Positions 6,997 to 13,734 of a DNA stretch of 16,113 nt are shown here, piece by piece (the first letter of the stretch is position 1; every line of letters starts with the position of its first letter). The notes beneath the pieces are model-generated. The model did no database searches. It was given only the letters and a program-made list of their open reading frames with translations, and was not told where the DNA came from. The stretch is taken from contig DGWH01000147.1 in the NCBI GenBank assembly GCA_002395225.1, positions 1 to 16,113 on the forward strand, given 5' to 3'. The position numbers and the translations under genes were made by a program. Origin of the DNA: Christensenella sp. UBA4263 (GTDB taxonomy: Bacteria; Bacillota; Clostridia; Christensenellales; Aristaeellaceae).

Positions 6997-7025
6997 TTGC
7001 TTTAAGTTCTTGGTTTTGGTATAAT
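6956..7025 (+). promoter_or_regulatory. Promoter with 10-bp inverted repeat, upstream of the vapBC leader
   Basis: TTGCTT (6997-7002), a 17-bp spacer and TATAAT (7020-7025). ACCAAAACCA (6956-6965) and TGGTTTTGGT (7011-7020) are perfect inverted arms; the right arm ends against the -10 box and the left arm lies upstream of -35. A start near 7032 would give a leader of about 270 nt before the antitoxin start at 7304, passing through structured repeat copy A. Autoregulation by the antitoxin is a natural guess but is not shown. Confidence 0.6.
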
Positions 7026-7117
7026 CCATTTGTCTCTTTATACCATTTTAAGGGCGGTTATGATTCCGCGCTGGCAAGTCGATACATGAGATGAGTACTT
7101 CGGTTCTGCTCATGTTT

Positions 7118-7273
7118 TTTACAGGAGAGGACTTGACAGTTATGCGGAATAGAACTACGCTTTCTCAGCCAGAGCATAACTGCGCCCTTTTTCGACTTGC
7201 GACGAAACTGAATACATTATTCGTGATGGATAACCGTCGAATTTGACAGGGAAAGCCCCTGTCAGGTTCGGCG
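7118..7273 (+). repeat. Structured repeat, copy A (upstream of vapBC)
   Basis: This ~156-bp element recurs at 7929-8100 with roughly four-fifths identity by eye. It contains a perfect 9-bp inverted repeat CAGTTATGC (7137-7145) / GCATAACTG (7174-7182) enclosing a conserved TTTCTCAGCCAG. At its 3' end there is a two-storey hairpin: CGTCGAA (7235-7241) with TTCGGCG (7267-7273), and inside it TGACAGGG (7244-7251) with CCCTGTCA (7257-7264) around AAAGC. No T-run follows, so copy A is not a terminator. It ends about 30 bp before the antitoxin start and should be in the vapBC 5' leader. I do not recognise a known riboswitch class. Confidence 0.65.
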
Positions 7274-7303
7274 AAAAAGAGAGCGCATAGTGGAGGTGAT
7301 TTT

Positions 7304-7552
7304 GTGACTCTGGTGCAAGAAGCAATGAGCATCATGGAGACGATGCCGAGGAAAAGCCAGCAAATCGTGTTGGATTTATTAAGAGTGATGAGCAACTCAT
7401 TGGCATTCCATAAGCAGCCGGTAAGGAACACTGAGGCAAAAATGAGAGCTGCGGTGATGGATCTCGCCGGACTATGGGCGGAACATGAAAATGAGCTGTC
7501 CGTAGAGGAAACGGTTCGGGATATGAGAAAGGGGCGTTCCTTTGATACTTGA
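7304..7552 (+). CDS. Antitoxin of a VapBC-type pair
   Basis: An 82-residue protein starting at GTG 7304, with GGAGGTGA ending four bases upstream. It overlaps the PIN toxin gene by 11 bp, the classic antitoxin-first arrangement with translational coupling. The N-terminus (TLVQEAMSIMETMPRKSQQIVLDLLRVM) is predicted helical and resembles the short helical leader of many Firmicute PIN-partner antitoxins. The C-terminus (LSVEETVRDMRKGRSFDT) is the kind of Arg/Lys-containing tail that inserts into the VapC active site. I see no clear ribbon-helix-helix or AbrB DNA-binding domain, so autoregulation is uncertain. Identification rests mostly on context. Confidence 0.75.
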   Translation: MTLVQEAMSIMETMPRKSQQIVLDLLRVMSNSLAFHKQPVRNTEAKMRAAVMDLAGLWAEHENELSVEETVRDMRKGRSFDT

Positions 7553-7919
7553 TACAGATGTTCTCATTTGGTTTCTGAGAGGGAATCAAAATGCAATTGA
7601 TTTCATTTTGAAAGCAATGCCCTTTTCCATTTCGATTGTAACGTACATGGAGCTGGTGCAGGGAATGCGTGACAAACGGGAGCTTTCAAAAATGAAGAAG
7701 GCCTTCACGGAAATGGAAGTGGAAGTCATTCCACTGTCTGAAAGCATATCCCTGCTCGCTTCGGATTATGTTGAAATGTACGCATTAAGTCATTCTATGG
7801 AAATGGCGGATGCGTTGATTGCCGGAACTTGCATGGAACACAACGAAACATTGGCAACGGCGAACGATAAGCATTACAAAGTGGTGGAAGGACTGCAAAT
7901 GACGGTATTCCGCCCGTGA
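7542..7919 (+). CDS. vapC: PIN-domain ribonuclease toxin, VapC-like
   Basis: A 125-residue single PIN domain. VapC toxins are Mg2+-dependent endoribonucleases that usually cut tRNA or the sarcin-ricin loop of 23S rRNA; this target is unknown. The acidic centre is intact: ILDTDVLIW gives D4 and D6, YMELVQG gives E37, EMADALIAGTC gives D90, and TANDKHY gives N108-D109. The length is normal for the family. Its start lies inside the antitoxin gene, 11 bp before that gene's stop, so the two proteins should be made together and kept in balance. Both genes look intact although the surrounding DNA is decayed. Structured repeat copy B begins about 10 bp after the stop. Confidence 0.9.
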   Translation: MILDTDVLIWFLRGNQNAIDFILKAMPFSISIVTYMELVQGMRDKRELSKMKKAFTEMEVEVIPLSESISLLASDYVEMYALSHSMEMADALIAGTCMEHNETLATANDKHYKVVEGLQMTVFRP

Positions 7920-7928
7920 GCAGAGTAT

Positions 7929-8100
7929 TTTACAGGAAGGGCTTGAAAGCCATGCGGAACAGAAATACCCTTTCTCAGCCAGCCAACCAGACGGCTAAGG
8001 CTTAACTGCGCCCTTTTTTCGGCTTGCAGCGAAAATGAATACAATATTCGAGAAGGATAACCGTCGAATTTGATGGGGAAAGACCCTGTCAGGTTCGGCG
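7929..8100 (+). repeat. Structured repeat, copy B (downstream of vapBC)
   Basis: Second copy of the element at 7118-7273, in the same orientation. Conserved blocks include TTTACAGGA, ATGCGGAA, CTTTCTCAGCCAG, AACTGCGCCC, GGATAACCGTCGAATTTGA and CCTGTCAGGTTCGGCG. It has an extra ~15 bp that can form AGCC/GGCT (7981-7984, 7993-7996), and AAGCC/GGCTT (7947-7951, 7999-8003) replaces the long stem of copy A. The 3' hairpin is kept with C-G and A-T pairs changed to wobble pairs, which supports an RNA fold. It precedes a signal-peptide gene, as copy A precedes vapBC. Confidence 0.65.
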
Positions 8101-8106
8101 GTTTTT
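8060..8106 (+). terminator. Terminator-like hairpin at the end of repeat copy B
   Basis: ACCGTCGAA (8060-8068) pairs with TTCGGCGGT (8094-8102, one G-T pair), enclosing TGATGGGG/CCCTGTCA. Five T follow (8102-8106). It could end the vapBC transcript or attenuate the secreted-protein gene at 8175. Confidence 0.6.
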
Positions 8107-8174
8107 GTTGTGTTTAACAAAGCGTTGCGGCGGCCGTAACAGCCTTAAAGGAAGAATATCAGGAGGAACAGCTA

Positions 8175-8348
8175 ATGAAGATGATGAAACGATTTTTAAA
8201 AATCCTGCTCACCCTTGTGATGGTACTGGGGACGATGCTGGGAATGAGCCTGACGGCGTATGCTGATTTAACAATATCAATCAACCCTGCAGGAGGTGGA
8301 AGTGTAACACAACTACAGGGCTATGATGGTCGGTGGCATTGTCAATAA
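8175..8348 (+). pseudogene. Truncated secreted/surface protein (signal peptide only)
   Basis: The frame starts at ATG 8175 behind a strong AGGAGG and encodes only 57 residues. MKMMKRFLK is the basic n-region, a long Leu/Met/Gly core follows, and SLTAYA at about residue 30 is a good signal-peptidase site. The mature part begins DLTISINPAGGGSVT, which looks like the first strand of a bacterial surface repeat domain (InlB-B-like), and then stops in TAA after GRWHCQ. Firmicute surface proteins with this start are usually hundreds of residues long. The sequence switches to Rpn-pseudogene flank right at the stop, so the gene was probably cut by an insertion or deletion between about 8310 and 8348. 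The last few residues are probably foreign. Confidence 0.65.
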
Positions 8349-8349
8349 T

Positions 8350-8990
8350 TTAGTTATATCCTTTTTTACGCATTCTTCTGGCAGATCGCACTAACTGATC
8401 ACGCGTGCCTTTAAGCTCGCCTTCACGCCTCTCTTGCGCTCCGTAACTCGCCAGTCCATTTTCTCATACTTTTCCAGCAGCAACATGTGTTGTACATCCT
8501 TTTCCTGAGTCAGCGTGTACATTTCGCTTCGTATTTTTTTATATCTCATCATTTTCGTTGCTTACTTTCTCATCATACACATCTGCAATTGTCTCAAGCG
8601 ATTTCTGCAGCCTATCTGGTTTCCCATCGTCCGATTCGGAATTTTGTCCTGCCCTGTATTGTTCCAGACATTTGTCCAGCTGCACATAGATGACTTTTGC
8701 TTTGAGGGGATAAGAGATGCCCGTATCTGCAGTCATCTGCGTGAATCTGTGGATGTACCTTGTCGACTCAAACTGCTTAAAAATACGGGAACTTTCAACC
8801 GTCAGGACGATAAGCAGGGCTTCTTTCACGCCTGTATAATCAAGGTCGCTTTTTTCTGTCCGGCTGAAACAGAGTATTGCAGGAAGAGGATATCTGAAGA
8901 ATACAAATCGCCTCTGGTAAAAATGAATTCCTGAGCAGCAGACCTAATCTGGAACAGCTGATTCGTCATACTTTTATGTCGGCTTCTCCG
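8350..8990 (-). pseudogene. Rpn-family PD-(D/E)XK nuclease/transposase, C-terminal part, frameshifted
   Basis: Stitching minus-strand frames recovers a continuous Rpn-like C-terminal part. The pieces are AAQEFIFTRGDLYSSDILFL...VSAGQKK (about 8930-8850), DYTGVKEALLIVLTVESS...FESTRYIHRF...AKVIYVQLDKCLEQY...KVSNENDE (about 8844-8542), MYTLTQEKDVQHMLLLEKYEK (about 8530-8465) and NGLASYGAQERREGELKG...RMRKKGYN (about 8464-8350, TAA at 8352-8350). At least three frameshifts separate them. The catalytic PD-(D/E)XK core is not recognisable, so the N-terminal part is missing or decayed beyond about 8990. Rpn proteins drive recombination or are toxic nucleases in phage defence; this copy cannot work. 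A 96-codon open piece at 8539-8829 is part of it and should not be annotated alone. Confidence 0.7.
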
Positions 8991-9061
8991 GCATGCGCCT
9001 GCTGATCTGTTCAGGATCGAGAGATGGCATGGGAATACAGGAGATTATTTCTCTCGTTGTT

Positions 9062-9469
9062 TCAGTTTTCGCTATCTAGGACAGACATGGCATATTCACC
9101 AAACCAGGGAAGCGCCAGTTCTACATACCCGGTCTGCAAACCGGAGATCACACCGGATTTGATGAGACGGTCCCGGTATGGATTGAATTGGTTGCTTGTC
9201 CAGTTCAGGATTTCGCGCACCCGGGCAATTTCACCTGCCTTGGATTGATGGATTGCCCGAACCACCTTTCGATCGAGTGCTGAAAGCTCCGACCAGATTT
9301 TCTGGTAGGCAAACTCAAACAGATAGTCTTTGGCATTGTGCAGTGCCTGATCCAGATGATCCGGGAATTCCCAGGCATAGTATCCTATGGTTTGAAATGC
9401 AAAAGAGTATCCTTTGGTCGCTTTGGCAAGCATCTCGGCTGTATCCTCTTTGACTTTCATGGTATTCAT
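9062..9469 (-). pseudogene. AAA-type ATPase, C-terminal winged-helix part after an in-frame stop
   Basis: This 135-codon frame directly continues the ATPase at 9470-10105: the same frame, broken only by TAA, which is followed at once by ATG AAT ACC ATG. It holds the helical lid (DTAEMLAKATKGYSFAFQTIGYY) and a winged-helix-like end (SALDRKVVRAIHQSKAGEIARVREI then SNQFNPYRDRLIKSGVI), the standard C-terminal half of this ATPase family. There is no Shine-Dalgarno before the ATG at 9469, so independent expression would need reinitiation at the TAAATG junction. The most likely reading is the rear half of a gene broken by one nonsense mutation. A functional split protein or stop readthrough is possible. 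Confidence 0.7.
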
Positions 9470-10105
9470 TTATTTCTCAACCATGGCTGTGAAATTCAGC
9501 GGAGAAAGAACGGTACGTGGCGCTCTCTCAAGAAAAGTCATGCCTTTCGCATTTCTCAGACGGTCGATATGGTTATACAGTCCTGTCATCAGCAGGAACA
9601 CCGGAAGCTCTTCCCGGAGGAAAATCTGGAAAGCACTGGCGAAAATGCGAATATCTTTGGAGTTAGTTGCTTCATCGATCGTTATCAGTACCCGCTTTCT
9701 ATGCTTTTGAATGCTTCGGAGCATACGGGTCAGTGCTTCTTCGATATCTGTGACTGGAGGAACCCCTTTGATTCCGACACCGAAACCGAAAGCCTGCAGG
9801 TTGATTTCTGCTTCTTTAAAGATTTTACTCAGCATCTGGTTGCTGTTCAGTTTCGAGGCCAGCGCGGTGAGCAATTCACGCTGAGGATTGAGATTGACAA
9901 TAATCCACTCTTTCTTCTCACGTAACCGATTGGCAATCTGGGTGATGAAAACAGTTTTGCCGCATCCCCTGATACCGGTAACCAGATTCAGATAGTTGGA
10001 AGGTCGTTCCTGGCAAAATTCACTGATGATTCGTTCTGCCTGGTTTTTTCGTTCAGCCATTTCCAACGGTGGTCGTCCGAAGACCAGCGTATACGGATTT
10101 GACAT
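9470..10105 (-). pseudogene. AAA-type ATPase, N-terminal P-loop part (gene interrupted at K211)
   Basis: The 211-residue open part starts at ATG 10105 (MSNPYTLVFGRPP). Walker A is GIRGCGKT (44-51), Walker B is VLITIDEA (139-146) and a sensor-1 strand is LPVFLLMTG (168-175). These, with the FGRPP opening, are typical of stand-alone 'ATP-binding protein' ATPases of about 350 residues in Firmicutes and archaea, related to the STAND/Orc-type fold, whose cell role is unclear. TAA at 9472-9470 cuts the gene; the rest follows in frame at 9062-9469, for about 347 residues in total. A multi-repeat promoter lies upstream (10158-10214). Unless the stop is read through, the product lacks its lid and winged helix. 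Confidence 0.75.
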
Positions 10106-10157
10106 TGGTTTTTCTCACTTGTACAAAATAATTCGGATGATTTACCGTATGTTTTTT

Positions 10158-10206
10158 GTTTACTGTCCGTTTACTGTTTCAAAATCGTTTACTGTCCGTT
10201 TACTGT
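10158..10206. repeat. Four GTTTACTGT direct repeats in the ATPase promoter
   Basis: Exact copies of GTTTACTGT start at 10158, 10169, 10187 and 10198. Each pair is spaced 11 bp start to start, about one helical turn, and the pairs are 18 bp apart. A degenerate copy (TTTACCGT) sits at about 10141-10148. On the minus strand, which encodes the ATPase, they read ACAGTAAAC and cover the promoter spacer, the -10 box and the region downstream. They look like operator or iteron-type protein-binding sites. Confidence 0.75.
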
Positions 10207-10214
10207 TCTGTCAA
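10186..10214 (-). promoter_or_regulatory. Promoter for the ATPase gene
   Basis: On the minus strand a perfect TTGACA (10214-10209), a 17-bp spacer and a weak TAAACG (10191-10186). The spacer contains one ACAGTAAAC repeat and the -10 overlaps the next, so a protein bound to the repeats would block or remodel the promoter. The leader is about 75 nt. Confidence 0.5.
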
Positions 10215-10508
10215 GTGCAGATTATCTTACAGGGCGCAGTTACAAAAGTTGCAAAAGTTTGGTACTGGTTGGCAGGGAAATAGCATGAAGGAGTAGCACA
10301 TAACGTATTATGAAGCAGACCAAAATACCACTGAAATTGAAGGACAGTTCAAACCAGAAATGCCGTAACTATGGAGTGGTTATGCCTAACGCAAGTTGAT
10401 TCAATCATTTAGACGGGAATCCTTAGGCATTATGCCTCAAGAGCTCTGCTTTATCAACGTTTTACTTATTTTCCTATCACTAAAAAACGTGCTCTGGTTT
10501 TCAACGCA
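10215..10508. other. Intergenic between the ATPase promoter and metH end; no gene seen
   Basis: No supported coding region on either strand. ATGCCTAA (10382-10389) and TTAGGCAT (10423-10430) form an inverted repeat, and AGGCAT-T-ATGCCT follows directly, so one TTAGGCAT can pair with either neighbour. ACGTTTT/AAAACGT arms occur near 10458-10490. I see no convincing terminator for metH here. Confidence 0.4.
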
Positions 10509-12863
10509 TTACCCAATGATTTTTCGTGCGATGTCCGCGGTGGCTTTTGCATCCCTGGCATAATAGTCTGCTCCGATCTTCTCCGCATACGCCTCCGTCA
10601 GGACTGCACCGCCCACCACAATCGGGATGGCAACGCCCTTTTCATGCATCAGGCGGATGGTTCGCTCCATTGCCGGAACAGTTGTGGTCATCAGGGCGGA
10701 CAGTCCCACCATCCGTGCTCCGCTGGCAACCGCGCGATCCAGAATCACCTGCGGACTGACATCCTTGCCCAGATCAATCACGGCATATCCGTAGTTTTCA
10801 AGAACGGTTTTGACAATGTTCTTCCCGATATCATGGATATCCCCTTCCACGGTTGCAAGGACAATCGGTCCTTTTTTCTCCGAATGTTCCCCGCGATCCG
10901 CAATCCGCGCCCGGATGACCTCAAATGCGGCTCCCGCTGCGGCCGCCGCATTTAAGAGCTGCGGCAGGAAAATCTGCTTTGACTCATACTGCAGTCCCAC
11001 CTGATCCAGAGCCGGCATCAGGACCTGCTCCGCCAGTTCCAGCGGATCCCGGGTTTCAAGCGCTGCCCGGGCCAGATTCTCCGCCTCCTGCGCCCGTCCT
11101 TTCAGGATTGCCTCCTCCAGTGTTCCGCCGGTCACGGACTGCTCCGGTTTCCGGGAATTGGCCGGCTCAGTCCCCGCATGACGCTCAACAAAGGAGGCAC
11201 ACCCTTTATCCATTCCGAGAAGCACACGGGCCGCATCAATGGTATCCATAATGCCTGCCTGATTGGGATTGACAATCGGCAGGGTAAGACCAAAGGCCAG
11301 CGCCTGCGCCAGGAACGTCGTAGTCACAAGCTGCCGGTTCGGAAGGCCAAAGGAAATGTTCGATACCCCCAGCACCGTCTGCACCTTCCACCGTTTCCGG
11401 ATTTCCCGGAGCGCTTCCAGTGTCATAAAGGCCTGCTCCTGCTGCGCACTGACCGTCATGGTCAGGCAGTCCACCGCCACATCCGTTTCTTTCAGGCCCG
11501 CCTCAAGGGCGGCGTTCATGATTTGCTCCGCATAACCGATCCGCTCCGCCGTGCTCTCCGGCAGACGGCGGCCATCCAGGGTCAGCGCCACAACCACCGC
11601 ACCATAACGGGCCGCCAGCGGCAGGATGGCCCGAAGGCTCTCCTCCGAGGCATTCACACTGTTGATCAGGCAACGGCCCGGTGCCTGGCGAAGGCCGGCC
11701 TCAAGGGCTTCGGGATTGGAAGAATCAATCTGCAGGGGCAGCATGGAAATGCCGGTGACAGCAGCGACCACCGCCCGCATCATCGCCGGTTCATCGAGAC
11801 CGGGAACGCCCACGTTGATATCCAGAATCTCGGCGCCCGCTTCTTCCTGAAGCACCGCCCTCTTTTGCGCCTCGCCGGTATCCCCGGCGAGCAGTGCCCT
11901 GGCAAAAGCACTTTTCCCCGTCGGATTGATCCGCTCGCCAATGGGATGAATGTTCCCGTCAAATTCGACGACTTTTCCGGCAGAACAGATCCCGGTCACC
12001 GCCCCCGCTTCCCAGCACACAACCGTGCCGCGGCTGCGCCGGGCCAGTTCCGCAATAAAATCCGGACTGGTTCCGCAGCAGCCGCCGATATACGCCGCAC
12101 CCACAGAACGGAACGCTTCCATCTGGTCCGCAAAAGATGCCGGATCCAGCGGATACACGCCGGTCTCAGGATCCGGAAGGCCGGCATTCGGTTTCAGGAT
12201 GAGCGGCAGATCCGTATACCGGCGCATTCTGTCCAGTACGCGAAGGGCCTCTGCAGGTCCAAGGCTGCAGTTAATCCCCAGCGCTTCCACTCCAAGCCCG
12301 GACAGTGTCAGGGCCGCTGCTCCGGCATCACAGCCGAGAAAGGTTCGCCCGTCCGCCTCAAACGTCATGGTGGTATACACCGGCAGATGAGTCCTCTCCC
12401 TGGCTGCCAGCACACCGATGCGGATTTCCGCCAGATCCGAAAAGGTCTCAAAGAGCACTCCGTGCGCTCCGGCCGCCTCGCCCGCCTCAAGCATTTCCGT
12501 AAACAGATCATAGGCTGCCTCAAAGGACAGCGTTCCAATGGGCGAAAGCAGTTCCCCGATGGGGCCGACATCCAGCAGCACTTTTGTCTCCGTCCCGGCG
12601 GCTGCCTCAAGCGCCCTTTGAACCGAGGCGGTGACCACCTCACGGACGCTGTATCCCTGTCCGGCCAGTTTATGTGCATTGGCACAGAAGGTATTGGCCA
12701 GAATCATTTGAGAACCGGCCTCAATATAGGCACGGTGAATATTCCGGATCAGGTCCGGCTGCGTGATGCTGAGAATCTCCGGACGCTCGCCGGCTTTGAG
12801 CCCCGCGCTTTGCAGCATGGTCCCCATGGCCCCATCCATCAGGGTAACCGTTCTTTCAATCAT
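10509..12863 (-). CDS. metH: Cobalamin-dependent methionine synthase, lacking the reactivation domain
   Basis: Transfers methyl from 5-methyltetrahydrofolate to homocysteine via methylcobalamin. The 784-residue protein has the homocysteine/zinc barrel (1-280; zinc Cys199 in INCSLG and Cys262-Cys263 in GGCCGTSP), the pterin barrel (~300-560; IGERINPTG and ILDINVGVPG), the helical cap (~580-655) and the B12-binding Rossmann domain (~665-784; DIHDIG with axial ligand His677). It stops there, with no C-terminal SAM-binding activation domain; E. coli MetH is about 1227 residues. That domain is encoded by the gene just upstream, which overlaps by 8 bp. ATG 12863 follows GAGAGG; an upstream ATG at 12923 lies inside the neighbour. 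No metF-type gene is in the window. Confidence 0.95.
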   Translation of the reverse strand: MIERTVTLMDGAMGTMLQSAGLKAGERPEILSITQPDLIRNIHRAYIEAGSQMILANTFCANAHKLAGQGYSVREVVTASVQRALEAAAGTETKVLLDVGPIGELLSPIGTLSFEAAYDLFTEMLEAGEAAGAHGVLFETFSDLAEIRIGVLAARERTHLPVYTTMTFEADGRTFLGCDAGAAALTLSGLGVEALGINCSLGPAEALRVLDRMRRYTDLPLILKPNAGLPDPETGVYPLDPASFADQMEAFRSVGAAYIGGCCGTSPDFIAELARRSRGTVVCWEAGAVTGICSAGKVVEFDGNIHPIGERINPTGKSAFARALLAGDTGEAQKRAVLQEEAGAEILDINVGVPGLDEPAMMRAVVAAVTGISMLPLQIDSSNPEALEAGLRQAPGRCLINSVNASEESLRAILPLAARYGAVVVALTLDGRRLPESTAERIGYAEQIMNAALEAGLKETDVAVDCLTMTVSAQQEQAFMTLEALREIRKRWKVQTVLGVSNISFGLPNRQLVTTTFLAQALAFGLTLPIVNPNQAGIMDTIDAARVLLGMDKGCASFVERHAGTEPANSRKPEQSVTGGTLEEAILKGRAQEAENLARAALETRDPLELAEQVLMPALDQVGLQYESKQIFLPQLLNAAAAAGAAFEVIRARIADRGEHSEKKGPIVLATVEGDIHDIGKNIVKTVLENYGYAVIDLGKDVSPQVILDRAVASGARMVGLSALMTTTVPAMERTIRLMHEKGVAIPIVVGGAVLTEAYAEKIGADYYARDAKATADIARKIIG

Positions 12864-13539
12864 GATGATCGTTCCTCTCTGCCATCTGGCACTCGTTTCG
12901 CATGGCGCAGCTCTCGCAGGCACTGCTCCGGTGTTCCTGTTTCAGCGGGCTGATTCCAATCACCGCTGTGACCGATTTCTGCGGCAGCATGATCCCGGAC
13001 GCCGTGACTGTCAGCCCTATCCTTTTTTCCGTCTCCAGCAACTGACACAATGCTCTCCCGTCTGACAGCGGCATATCCCCGTATCCGGGGCTGAAGCGGT
13101 CTGTCAGGTACTGCCCGGACTCGGCCTGGTGCCGGGCAAGCTCCGCCTCCGTCTGATCACATAGTGCCTCAATCATGGCCGAGGCTACCGCGTCCATGAC
13201 CAGACCATCACTGCCATTCCTGAACATGCTCCGCCGGATGAGAAGATCCGCCCCGGCACCCAGGGTTGCCGCAAACAGCACAATTTGCCTGCTGCTTCGG
13301 AGCAGATGCCGGATATCCCTGCCAGCCGGCTGAAAATTGGTTCCCTCAAGGCAGCGGTCCGGCTCATAGGGAAAGACACGGTATATCACCTGCGGCCTTA
13401 TCGCCCTGCGCATTTCCCCCTCACAGGCATGAATCTGCGCAACCATTTCCGGATCCAGTGCCGTGCCGCGCCAGCCCATGTAATGCAGCGCTTCCCGCAG
13501 TTTGATTTCCGGTACCGCCGCTCTGTACCCTTCCTCCAT
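12856..13539 (-). CDS. Stand-alone methionine synthase activation-domain protein
   Basis: A 227-residue homologue of the MetH C-terminal reactivation domain, which binds S-adenosylmethionine and remethylates oxidised cob(II)alamin during reductive rescue. The key motif is RFSPGYGDMP (148-157, the R-x-x-x-G-Y pattern that holds SAM), followed by LLETEKRIGLTVTASGIMLPQKSVTAVIG as in MetH. A hydrophobic helix bundle (VLFAATLGAGADLLIRR) precedes it. The tail ends in C208-x2-C211-x5-C217, which is not in E. coli MetH and could bind a metal or cluster. Its stop overlaps the metH start, so the two are cotranscribed and probably act as a split enzyme, as known for Thermotoga-type MetH. The reductant is not encoded here. 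Confidence 0.88.
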   Translation of the reverse strand: MEEGYRAAVPEIKLREALHYMGWRGTALDPEMVAQIHACEGEMRRAIRPQVIYRVFPYEPDRCLEGTNFQPAGRDIRHLLRSSRQIVLFAATLGAGADLLIRRSMFRNGSDGLVMDAVASAMIEALCDQTEAELARHQAESGQYLTDRFSPGYGDMPLSDGRALCQLLETEKRIGLTVTASGIMLPQKSVTAVIGISPLKQEHRSSACESCAMRNECQMAERNDHHD

Positions 13540-13583
13540 TTCATGCCCTTTCTGCCGGCTTCTGCAGGCATTTTTTCGGTGAC

Positions 13584-13612
13584 AGTTTACACGAACCTCC
13601 CGGACTTTTCAA
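13584..13612 (-). promoter_or_regulatory. Promoter for the activation protein/metH operon
   Basis: On the minus strand TTGAAA (13612-13607), a 17-bp spacer and TAAACT (13589-13584). The palindrome GGACTT-TTC-AAGTCC (plus 13602-13616) covers the -35 box and is a candidate operator. I see no S-box SAM riboswitch or cobalamin riboswitch in the short leader. Confidence 0.55.
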
Positions 13613-13669
13613 GTCCCGACCGGACCTCACGGTTGATCTTTGGACGGAGCAGCGGGCCTTAAATCCCTC

Positions 13670-13698
13670 TCGACAAGATGCAGGGCAGGTCTTATAAT
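13670..13698 (+). promoter_or_regulatory. Promoter for the YitT/TraX pair
   Basis: TCGACA (13670-13675), a 17-bp spacer and a perfect TATAAT (13693-13698). The predicted start near 13705 leaves about 30 nt before the ATG at 13735. It is divergent from the metH promoter, with about 60 bp between the -35 boxes. Confidence 0.7.
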
Positions 13699-13734
13699 GG
13701 AGTGGCCCAAAAATATCAGAAACAGAGGGATTTC

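Noticed and set aside
7118..8100. Known riboswitch (c-di-GMP, ydaO, cobalamin, SAM, ykkC) for the vapBC-flanking repeats
   Set aside because: I could not match the conserved core of any of these classes to the blocks shared by the two copies.
8539..8829. Stand-alone 96-residue gene on the minus strand
   Set aside because: Family-like sequence continues on both sides in other frames, so it is one piece of the Rpn pseudogene.
9062..9469. Independent winged-helix DNA-binding gene
   Set aside because: It has no Shine-Dalgarno and is the same-frame continuation of the ATPase, including its lid helices.
11178..12953. 591-codon plus-strand frame opposite metH
   Set aside because: Arg/His/Gln-rich composition typical of an antisense shadow; metH has complete motifs on the other strand.
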